From an uncultured Granulicatella sp. (GTDB lineage: Bacteria > Bacillota > Bacilli > Lactobacillales > Aerococcaceae): a stretch of DNA of 5,393 nucleotides. The notes beneath the pieces were generated by a model. The model had not been told where the DNA came from, did no database searches, and worked only from the letters and a program-made list of their open reading frames with translations. The stretch covers positions 1 through 5,393 of the forward strand of contig CAMYBO010000093.1 of the NCBI GenBank assembly GCA_947254045.1, given 5' to 3'. This document shows, in pieces, positions 1 to 5,375 of this stretch (positions within the stretch are counted from its first letter, which is position 1; each line of letters opens with the position of its first letter). A program made the translations under genes and the position numbers.

Positions 1-17
1 GAATTTAATCCATTTTA

Positions 18-65
18 ATTTGTTAACTTTTTCTCAATATTCATTATTTTCCCGATTTAACAAAT
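18..65. repeat. 9-bp inverted repeat in the AT-rich region upstream of gldA
   Basis: ATTTGTTAA at 18-26 is matched by its exact reverse complement TTAACAAAT at 57-65, with 30 nt between the arms. The pair ends 19 bp before the gldA -35 box. It could be a regulator site or chance in very AT-rich DNA. No T-run follows the second arm directly, so it is not a convincing terminator. I see no gene in bases 1-84 on either strand. Confidence 0.3.
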
Positions 66-84
66 AAAAATCTCCTCTTTTTTA

Positions 85-113
85 TTGACAGAAACCGTTT
101 TCGATAGTACGGT
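85..113 (+). promoter_or_regulatory. gldA promoter (perfect -35, weak -10)
   Basis: TTGACA at 85-90 matches the sigma-A -35 consensus exactly. A 17-bp spacer leads to TACGGT at 108-113, which matches only three of six -10 positions. TAAAAT at 114-119 is a better -10 hexamer, but it lies 23 bp from the -35 box, which is too far. The -35 is therefore well supported and the -10 is uncertain. A weak -10 would suit a promoter that depends on regulation. Confidence 0.55.
90..103. promoter_or_regulatory. cre-like operator (CcpA catabolite control) in the gldA promoter
   Basis: The core at 91-102, GAAACCGTTTTC, fits the palindromic cre pattern GAAA-N-CG-N-TTTC at every fixed position. Only the outermost bases differ from the TGAAANCGNTTTCA form. 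The site overlaps the last base of the -35 box and fills most of the spacer, a position where CcpA binding normally blocks RNA polymerase. Catabolite repression of glycerol-use genes is common in Firmicutes, so repression of gldA by preferred sugars is the likely reading. Confidence 0.65.
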
Positions 114-131
114 TAAAATATCTTATATCAC

Positions 132-138
132 AAAGGAG
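132..138 (+). promoter_or_regulatory. gldA ribosome binding site
   Basis: AAAGGAG ends nine bases before the ATG at 148. This fixes the gldA start. A longer in-frame reading from a TTG at 85 has no ribosome site, and that TTG is itself part of the -35 box. Confidence 0.85.
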
Positions 139-147
139 TGTTGTTTT

Positions 148-1242
148 ATGGAAAAAGTTTTTGCAAGTCCATCTCGTTATGTTCAAGGAAAAGATGTGTT
201 TAAAACAGGTCTTTCCCATGTTTTAGCTTTAGGGAATCGACTACTTCTTCTATGTGATCCAATCGTTTATGACTTAGTGGGAAAAGAATTAGAAGAAAAT
301 TTAGTTAAAACTGGAGCAACTGTTTACCATGAAAGTTTCAATGGTGAAGCTTCGAACAAAGAAGTTAGTCGTGTAGCTGAAATTGCTAAAGAACACGAAT
401 TAACAGTCATTGTTGGTTTAGGCGGTGGTAAAACAATTGATACTGCTAAAGCAATCGCAGATGACTGTCAATGTCCTGTAGCTATTTTACCAACAGTTGC
501 TTCTACAGATGCACCTACTTCTGCTTTATCTGTTATTTATTCTCCAGAAGGAGTATTTGAACGTTATCGTTTCTATACAAAGAACCCAGAATTAGTTTTA
601 ATTGATACAAATGTTATCGCTCATTCTCCTGTTCGTTTACTAGTTTCAGGAATTGCAGATGCTCTTGCTACTTGGGTTGAAGCTCGTGCAGTGATCGAAG
701 CTCAAGGAAAAACAATGGTAGGAGATACTCCAACAATCGCTTCAGAAGCTATTGCTCGTGCTTGCGAATCTACTTTATTTGAAAATGGTCTTCAAGCATT
801 AGCCACTGCAAATGCAAAAGTAGTAACTCCTGCTTTAGAAGCTGTTGTTGAAGCAAACACATTATTAAGTGGTATTGGTTTTGAATCTGCTGGTTTAGCT
901 GCTGCTCACGCCATCCATAATGGATTTACAGCATTACATGGAGATATTCACTCTCTTACTCACGGTGAAAAAGTAGCTTATGGTACATTAACACAACTTT
1001 TATTAGAAAATCGTCCTAAAGAAGAATTAGATAAATAGATTACATTCTACAAAGAATTAGGCTTACCAACGACATTAAAAGAAGTAAAATTAGATACAGT
1101 ACCATATGAAGATTTACTAAAAATCGGTCGTTTAGCTACACAAGATTGCGAAACAATCCATCAAATGGTCGTTCAATATACTGCTGAAGATGTAGCCAAT
1201 GCTCTAATCGCTCTTGATCATTACGTGACAACTCGATTTTAA
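148..1242 (+). pseudogene. gldA: glycerol dehydrogenase, interrupted by one in-frame TAG
   Basis: GldA is a cytoplasmic metal-dependent enzyme that oxidises glycerol to dihydroxyacetone with NAD+. Read through the internal stop, the frame spans 364 codons, close to the usual family length (about 365). Residues 1-160 form the nucleotide-binding half, with the glycine-rich GLGGGKTID segment at about 90-98 and the STDAPTS segment at about 119-125. The C-terminal helical half carries the three expected metal ligands: Asp171 (GIADAL), His254 (AAAHAIHNG) and His272 (THGEKVAYG). TAG at 1036-1038 replaces codon 297. The open frame then continues to TAA at 1240-1242 with family-like sequence such as FYKELGLPTTL. 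The truncated product would be 296 residues: it keeps all metal ligands but loses the last 68 positions of the helical domain, so it is probably unstable or inactive. The gene is alone, with its own promoter, cre site and terminator. A sequencing error, a recent nonsense mutation, or suppression in the cell are all possible. Confidence 0.85.
1036..1038 (+). other. premature amber codon in gldA
   Basis: TAG sits between GAT-AAA (Asp-Lys) and ATT-ACA-TTC-TAC (Ile-Thr-Phe-Tyr). From memory of related sequences this position reads Asp-Lys-Tyr-Ile, so a TAT or TAC tyrosine codon changed at its third base would explain it. It is the only TAG among the gene-ending codons here: the gldA distal stop, comFC, comFA and oppA all use TAA. 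No known readthrough signal or strong downstream hairpin was seen after it. Confidence 0.8.
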
Positions 1243-1277
1243 TTTTTGAAGAATACATTCTATTCAAAAAGTATACC

Positions 1278-1315
1278 AATCAGCTCAAGCAGATAACTGC
1301 TTCTGCTGATTTTTT
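1278..1315 (+). terminator. intrinsic terminator of gldA
   Basis: Outer arms AATCAGC (1278-1284) and GCTGATT (1305-1311) plus inner arms AAGCAG (1287-1292) and CTGCTT (1297-1302) form a stem with a two-by-two internal mismatch and an ATAA loop. A run of six T follows at 1310-1315. It lies 35 bp after the distal gldA stop. Read on the minus strand the same stem is followed only by GGTATACTTTTT, so it may weakly terminate comFC as well. I see no better comFC terminator in the window. Confidence 0.85.
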
Positions 1316-1320
1316 AGTTA

Positions 1321-1995
1321 TTATCGAAACACTGTAAACAACCTAATATCCTCTACCCCTTTATCCTGCAACAACTTAGCAGCTAGTCGAATTGTTTTTC
1401 CTGTTGTATAAATATCATCGAACAATATAATTTTAACTGGTAACTTTACTTTTTCTCTTAATACAAATGGTTGTTGGAGTTTCATCCTCTCTTCTCTTGT
1501 CTTTTCAGATTGTTTTTTCCCTTTTCCAATATGGTGAAAGATTTGCTGATATGGTATTTTCGAGAGTTCTAAAAGATATTCAACCGATTCGAATTCTCTT
1601 TTTTCTAAACTCTGTTTAGAAGTTGGGAGTGGACAAATCGTATATCCTTGTTTCAAATATTTTTTTAATACTCTTTTTAAATCTTCTTTTATTAAAAATG
1701 CTACAGCACAATCACCTACAAATTTATATCGTTCCATAAATTTTTTTGCCTGTTCATCATAAATATATAATGCTTGATTCATGGGGAAATAAGAGTCCAT
1801 CTCTTTCCATCGAATACAATCATAACAGAGTATTGCGTCCTCCATTAAACGCCCACATCCGGGACAAGTTGTTTCCTTTTCTAATGAATGGAATAACTGT
1901 TGACACTGCCTACAAATCGGTCTTGAATTCCATAGTAACAAAGAACTAATTCCTGAATCTGCTGTTACATCATTTCTACACCATACACAACGCAT
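1321..1995 (-). CDS. comFC: late competence protein ComFC (zinc-finger, phosphoribosyltransferase-like)
   Basis: ComFC is a cytoplasmic protein needed for efficient transformation. It works with ComFA in taking in single-stranded DNA. The product is 224 residues from the ATG at 1995. The N-terminus has four CXXC-type pairs for zinc (Cys3/6, 28/31, 44/47, 57/60). The C-terminal half is a type I phosphoribosyltransferase fold with a PLP segment at 122-124, the basic TREER segment near 166-170, and the PRPP loop DDIYTTGKT at 193-201. The stretch that is usually RGFNQ in this family reads REFES at 133-137, keeping the Arg and Phe but not the Gly, Asn or Gln. The ATG start is preferred over an in-frame GTG at 2004 because AGAAGG (2004-2009) lies eight bases before the ATG and overlaps the GTG itself. 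The gene begins one base after the comFA stop, so translation is probably coupled. The enzymatic substrate, if any, is not shown by the sequence. Confidence 0.93.
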   Translation of the reverse strand: MRCVWCRNDVTADSGISSLLLWNSRPICRQCQQLFHSLEKETTCPGCGRLMEDAILCYDCIRWKEMDSYFPMNQALYIYDEQAKKFMERYKFVGDCAVAFLIKEDLKRVLKKYLKQGYTICPLPTSKQSLEKREFESVEYLLELSKIPYQQIFHHIGKGKKQSEKTREERMKLQQPFVLREKVKLPVKIILFDDIYTTGKTIRLAAKLLQDKGVEDIRLFTVFR

Positions 1996-1996
1996 C

Positions 1997-3337
1997 TTAT
2001 TCACCTTCTATTAATCCTCTTTTTCTAGCTTCTTCATTCAATGATTCGATTTCTTTTTTTGCTTGTTTCATTGCTCGACTTATTCCTTCATAAAAATAAA
2101 CGACTTCTCCTCCTGGATGATCCACACTTCTGCCTACTCTTCCAGCAATTTGCACTAATACTTCCCTTGTAAATATGTCTTCTTGCGCCTCTGTTACCGC
2201 TACATCAATGCCATAAAAAGTAACTCCCCTTTCAAGAATAGTTGTAGTAATTAGAAAATCTAACTTTCCATCTCTCATTTGTTGTATTCTTTCTTGCCGC
2301 TGTTCCTCTTGAGAAGATACACTAGAAAAGCTTGCATTTGGAAAGGCTCGACTCATCATTTCTTCCACTGCTGGAATTTGTCGAATCGTTGATACAAATA
2401 CTAAAAATGGTGTTTTTTCATCAAGTCGTTTCTTCATCCAGCTGTATAACTCTTGCGGAATTTTTTTCTTTTCTAAAGCTCTATCCCAATTTCGTAATTC
2501 TTTGAAAATCGGTACAACAAGGGGATGTCTGTGAAATCTTGCCGGTAATAACGAATAGGACAATTGATGATGTTGAATATTGTACCATTCTAACTTTGAA
2601 GGTGTTGCTGTCATAAAGACTAACCTCCCTGTTGGTTTAACCGCACGATGAACCGCAAATTGCAACATATCGCTATTAGAATAAGGAAAGGCATCGACTT
2701 CATCTACAATAAGTACATCAAATGCATGATAAAATCGTAGCATCTGATGAGTCGTTGCAATGATAATTGGTGTTCTTTTATACGCCCCATCTGTTAACCC
2801 ATGTAAAACAATGACCTCTTCAAAAGGAAAGGCTTCTTTAATTCTGGGAGCCAATTCATTACACACGTCAATTCTTGGAGCTGCTAATCCTACTCTTCCT
2901 CCCTTTTCTAATACTGTACGTATTAGTTCAAAAATCATTTCTGTCTTTCCTGCTCCGGTTACGGCCCATACTAAATGCTCTTTATTCGTTACTTCTACTA
3001 ATTCTTGCGAGAGTTTTTCCTGTTCTTTTGACATCGTATGTTTGTAATATACCTGAACGGAATGCGGTAAAAATGCAGGAGTTTGTTCCTCAATAGCCAC
3101 TAAGACACAACATTCTTTGACTTTTCCCATATTCAAGCATTTCAAACAATAATGACAATTTTTCTTGCAAATAATGCAAGGGCCTACCGAAAAATCTTCG
3201 CTATTTTGATTCCCACAACGATTACAAATGAATTTGCCACCTTCCTTATGAAATCCAGGCAACACTTCACCCAATTCTTCTAATGACGAATCTCTTTGTG
3301 ACTGAAATCTTACTTGAATTCTACCTTGATTTTCCAT
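1997..3337 (-). CDS. comFA: late competence DNA-uptake ATPase ComFA (DEAD-type helicase/translocase)
   Basis: ComFA is a cytoplasmic ATPase at the membrane DNA-uptake machine that helps pull single-stranded DNA through the ComEC channel. The 446-residue product starts at the ATG at 3337, near the family norm. Residues 38-77 hold a Cys-rich zinc module (Cys38/41, 54/57, 61/64/67, 76/77). The helicase core follows: Walker A AVTGAGKT at 125-132 (Lys131), Walker B DEVD at 212-215, TAT at 243-245, the TTTILERGVT segment at 364-373, and motif VI QIAGRVGR at 396-403 with the two expected arginines (400 and 403). All catalytic motifs look intact. The frame stays open a further 28 codons upstream, but those codons read through two terminators and a poly-A tract (a phenylalanine-rich artefact), so that start is rejected. 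GGAGGTG at 3342-3348 supports 3337. It is the first gene of a two-gene operon with comFC. comFB is absent, as is usual in Lactobacillales. Confidence 0.95.
   Translation of the reverse strand: MENQGRIQVRFQSQRDSSLEELGEVLPGFHKEGGKFICNRCGNQNSEDFSVGPCIICKKNCHYCLKCLNMGKVKECCVLVAIEEQTPAFLPHSVQVYYKHTMSKEQEKLSQELVEVTNKEHLVWAVTGAGKTEMIFELIRTVLEKGGRVGLAAPRIDVCNELAPRIKEAFPFEEVIVLHGLTDGAYKRTPIIIATTHQMLRFYHAFDVLIVDEVDAFPYSNSDMLQFAVHRAVKPTGRLVFMTATPSKLEWYNIQHHQLSYSLLPARFHRHPLVVPIFKELRNWDRALEKKKIPQELYSWMKKRLDEKTPFLVFVSTIRQIPAVEEMMSRAFPNASFSSVSSQEEQRQERIQQMRDGKLDFLITTTILERGVTFYGIDVAVTEAQEDIFTREVLVQIAGRVGRSVDHPGGEVVYFYEGISRAMKQAKKEIESLNEEARKRGLIEGE
2004..2009 (-). promoter_or_regulatory. comFC ribosome binding site inside the end of comFA
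   Basis: AGAAGG on the minus strand lies within the last codons of comFA, eight bases before the comFC ATG at 1995. It overlaps the alternative GTG at 2002-2004, which therefore cannot use it. This decides the comFC start and places it one base after the comFA TAA. Confidence 0.7.
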
Positions 3338-3341
3338 AACA

Positions 3342-3348
3342 CACCTCC
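3342..3348 (-). promoter_or_regulatory. comFA ribosome binding site
   Basis: GGAGGTG on the minus strand is a near-perfect anti-16S match. Its GGAGG part ends six bases before the ATG at 3335-3337. It decides the start against the longer open frame that reaches back to 3421. Confidence 0.85.
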
Positions 3349-3356
3349 AATCTTTA

Positions 3357-3364
3357 TATACGAA
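3357..3364 (-). promoter_or_regulatory. possible competence-sigma (CIN-box-like) promoter element for comFA
   Basis: TTCGTATA on the minus strand matches six of eight positions of the streptococcal ComX box TACGAATA. A run of six T lies ten bases upstream (3375-3380), where ComX promoters carry a T-rich element. No sigma-A -35 box was found at a suitable distance. The element is only about eight bases from the comFA ribosome site, giving a very short leader. The match is partial and the tract is AT-rich, so this is a hypothesis. Confidence 0.35.
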
Positions 3365-3388
3365 AAAAGCAGCGAAAAAATTCGCTGC
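3363..3388 (-). terminator. second minus-strand terminator, in the comFA leader
   Basis: GCAGCGAA and TTCGCTGC (3369-3376 and 3381-3388) form a perfect 8-bp stem with a 4-nt loop. On the minus strand it is followed by six T (3363-3368). It lies 26 bp before the comFA start codon and 10 bp after the T-tract of the oppA terminator. It either backs up that terminator or attenuates transcripts entering comFA. Confidence 0.8.
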
Positions 3389-3398
3389 GACGATAAAT

Positions 3399-3437
3399 AA
3401 AAAAAAAAAAAAAGCAAACATCCCAAATGGGATGTTT
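3399..3437 (-). terminator. intrinsic terminator of oppA
   Basis: AAACATCCCA and TGGGATGTTT (3416-3425 and 3428-3437) form a perfect 10-bp stem with a tiny loop. On the minus strand two bases (GC) and then 15 T in a row (3399-3413) follow. It begins 35 bp after the oppA stop codon. This is a very strong intrinsic terminator. Confidence 0.92.
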
Positions 3438-3472
3438 ACTTAACTTACGATTAAATTCATTCAAGATGAAGA

Positions 3473-5260
3473 TTATTTAGCAACTACTGCTTTATCAGAA
3501 ACTAACTCAACTTCTTCCCACCCAGTTCCTTTATCAGGAGTGATATTAAGTTTCTTCACACGTTTATTAACAGCTGTTAATTCAAATGTATTGAAACGAG
3601 GAATTGCAAATGGGTTTTCTTGAACGTATTGTTGCCATTCTAAGAATAATTGTTTTTTAACTTTTTCATCGAATGTTTCGTTAGAAGAAATACGTTGTAA
3701 TAATGCTGTATGTTTAGGTTCTACAAAGTGACCAAAGTTGAAAGCAGCTTTAGGTCCATATAATCCATCTGGTGCTGGATTAAATCCAATTGTAAATCCA
3801 CCTATCCACATATCAAAGTCATCAGCATATTTTTGTAATTTTTCTGCATAAGTTTGGAAGTCTAATGTACGACCAGTTAATAATTGTACATTTAATCCAA
3901 CTTCTTTCCACCAAGCGATATATTGTTGTAATACCGCTTCAGCAGTTTCACTACCTTTAGCTGCTAATAATGTAATAGTTAATGGTTTACCTTCTTTATC
4001 TTCTACGTAACCATCGCCATCAACGTCTTTATAACCAGCATCTTTTAAGATTTCTTTAGCTTTTTCAGGATTGTATTCAAATCCAGGAACTACATCTTTA
4101 CCTACATATAAGTCTTTGAAGAATGGAGATAATAATGTATTCGCACGAACTGATAAACCGTGGTAAGTATCTTTACCAACTGTATCATTGTCGATTGCAT
4201 AACCAATTGCTTTACGTAAAGCAACATCATTCATTTTCTTAGAAGGATCTACAACGTGTTCACCTTTTTCTGCATCCCAATGTCCTACATTAAAACCAGT
4301 ATAGCTGATTGTGTTAGTCATTAATCCTAATAATGAAATGTTATCTAAATCTTTGTAAGTTTCGTATTGGTCAGAAGGCATTCCACTTACATAATCATAG
4401 TGACCTGCTTTTAATTCTGAAACAATTTGTTCGCTACTTACTACGTCTAATTTTACATCAATTTTTGGTTGACCTTTATAGTAATAAGGGTTTTTCTCGA
4501 AAGTTACAGATTCACCTGGTACGATGTTTTTGATAATGAATGGTCCACTACCCACTACTTTTGTACGAGAGTAATCAGATGTAATCATTTCTTGATAAGT
4601 CATATCTTTATAAATATGTTTTGGAATCATTAAAGTATTAATAGCTTCTCCACCAAACTCTAATGCTGGATAAACTTCTTTTAAGTGAAGTTTAACAGTT
4701 TGATCATCAATTTTTTCCAAACCAGAAATTGATGATGCTTTTCCTTCATGAAATTCTTGTACCCCTTCAACATTTAAAATATCTTCAGAGAAACGAATCC
4801 CTTCATAGTCTGGACGACTTAATACTTCATAAGTGAAAATGTAGTCATCAATTGTTAAAGGTTGTCCATCTGACCATTTATAATCCCCTTTTTTCAAGTG
4901 AATTGTAAATGTTTTATTTTCAATATCTAACTTGTAATCAGCCATCCCTTTACTGTTATCGATTTTTTGATTTGCATCATAGTCAAATAAGTTTGCAAAA
5001 GCCATACTCACTACAGCACCATCACTAGAATCAGCAAATAAAATTGGGTTAAATAATCCTTTCAATGGTGAATTAGATACTTGTGCCATGTTTAGTGTCC
5101 CACCACTAATTGGCGTACCTTCGTTTACCACTTCTGTTTTAAATCCATCTTCAACAGGAGCCTGTACCGATGAAGAAGATTGTTGTTTGTTACCACATGC
5201 AGCTAATGCTAGAGCAGCAGTAACACTAAGAAATCCTGTATATAATTTCTTGTTATTCAT
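3473..5260 (-). CDS. oppA: oligopeptide-binding lipoprotein of an ABC importer (OppA/AppA type, SBP_bac_5)
   Basis: This is an extracellular, membrane-anchored binding protein that delivers peptides to an Opp-type ABC importer. The product is 595 residues, normal for the family. A lipoprotein signal peptide has a basic start (NNKK), a hydrophobic core, and the lipobox L19-A20-A21-C22, followed by a Ser/Gln-rich linker to about residue 35. The mature domain begins near GGTLNMAQ (53-60). Family landmarks are VVGSGPFIIKN (235-245), NPYYYKG (257-263) and DVALRKAIGYAIDND (345-359). A DxDGDGxxE loop at 412-423 resembles an EF-hand calcium loop, seen in many members of this family. AGGAGG at 5267-5272 supports the ATG at 5260. 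A promoter directly upstream and a strong terminator downstream suggest a single-gene transcript. The permease and ATPase subunits are not in the window, so substrate range (nutrition or peptide signalling) cannot be told. Codons look biased towards those of highly expressed genes, unlike comFA and comFC. The symbol is by family type; an appA-like name is equally possible. Confidence 0.9.
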   Translation of the reverse strand: MNNKKLYTGFLSVTAALALAACGNKQQSSSSVQAPVEDGFKTEVVNEGTPISGGTLNMAQVSNSPLKGLFNPILFADSSDGAVVSMAFANLFDYDANQKIDNSKGMADYKLDIENKTFTIHLKKGDYKWSDGQPLTIDDYIFTYEVLSRPDYEGIRFSEDILNVEGVQEFHEGKASSISGLEKIDDQTVKLHLKEVYPALEFGGEAINTLMIPKHIYKDMTYQEMITSDYSRTKVVGSGPFIIKNIVPGESVTFEKNPYYYKGQPKIDVKLDVVSSEQIVSELKAGHYDYVSGMPSDQYETYKDLDNISLLGLMTNTISYTGFNVGHWDAEKGEHVVDPSKKMNDVALRKAIGYAIDNDTVGKDTYHGLSVRANTLLSPFFKDLYVGKDVVPGFEYNPEKAKEILKDAGYKDVDGDGYVEDKEGKPLTITLLAAKGSETAEAVLQQYIAWWKEVGLNVQLLTGRTLDFQTYAEKLQKYADDFDMWIGGFTIGFNPAPDGLYGPKAAFNFGHFVEPKHTALLQRISSNETFDEKVKKQLFLEWQQYVQENPFAIPRFNTFELTAVNKRVKKLNITPDKGTGWEEVELVSDKAVVAK

Positions 5261-5302
5261 ATTATCCCTCCTAAGTTTTTAACAAAACTAATGAATGTTT
5301 CG

Positions 5303-5331
5303 ATACTAACAAAGTTTATGATGCTTTTCAA
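5303..5331 (-). promoter_or_regulatory. oppA promoter
   Basis: On the minus strand TTGAAA (5326-5331, five of six -35 positions) is separated by exactly 17 bp from TAGTAT (5303-5308, four of six -10 positions). This predicts a start of transcription near 5296 and a leader of roughly 36 nt ahead of the oppA ATG. Confidence 0.6.
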
Positions 5332-5342
5332 TATTTCTTTCG

Positions 5343-5374
5343 TTTTTTAATGTTGCTTTCATTATTTTTTAATG
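5343..5374. repeat. 10-bp direct repeat spaced 22 bp, upstream of the oppA promoter
   Basis: TTTTTTAATG occurs at 5343-5352 and again at 5365-5374 (CATTAAAAAA in the oppA direction). The two copies start 22 bp apart, about two helical turns, so they lie on the same DNA face. The nearer copy ends 11 bp from the -35 box. They could act as an A-tract UP element or as paired regulator sites. AT-rich chance repetition is also possible. Confidence 0.4.
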
Positions 5375-5375
5375 A
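5359..5375. repeat. 17-bp palindrome upstream of oppA
   Basis: TCATTA (5359-5364) and TAATGA (5370-5375) are exact reverse complements around five T. It overlaps the distal copy of the direct repeat. An operator is plausible; as a hairpin it would be weak because almost all pairs are A-T. The bases from 5376 to the window end hold no gene that I can support. Confidence 0.35.

Noticed and set aside
60..84. GAGGAG on the minus strand (73-78), looking like a ribosome site for a leftward gene.
   Set aside because: Candidate starts after it run into stop codons within about ten codons, so no gene is supported.
85..147. In-frame upstream extension of gldA beginning with TTG at 85.
   Set aside because: That TTG is the first half of the TTGACA -35 box, there is no ribosome site before it, and the ATG at 148 has a strong, well-spaced one.
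1243..1270. 8-bp inverted repeat TTTTTGAA/TTCAAAAA just after the distal gldA stop.
   Set aside because: The stem is almost entirely A-T and would be weak. The hairpin at 1278-1311 is the better terminator.
1746..1949. Plus-strand open frame opposite comFC.
   Set aside because: It lies wholly antisense within a well-recognised gene, has no family resemblance and no ribosome site that I can see.
2760..3096. Two plus-strand open frames opposite comFA.
   Set aside because: They are antisense shadows of the helicase core codons, low in complexity and without start signals.
3338..3421. 28-residue N-terminal extension of ComFA rich in phenylalanine, resembling a membrane segment.
   Set aside because: It is a translation of the poly-T tract and two terminator hairpins. 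The ATG at 3337 has a perfect ribosome site and gives the family length.
4333..4533. Plus-strand open frame opposite oppA.
   Set aside because: It is an antisense shadow inside the conserved binding-protein domain.
5088..5282. Plus-strand open frame running antisense to the oppA start and leader.
   Set aside because: It mirrors the signal peptide and linker codons and has no ribosome site or homology that I recognise.
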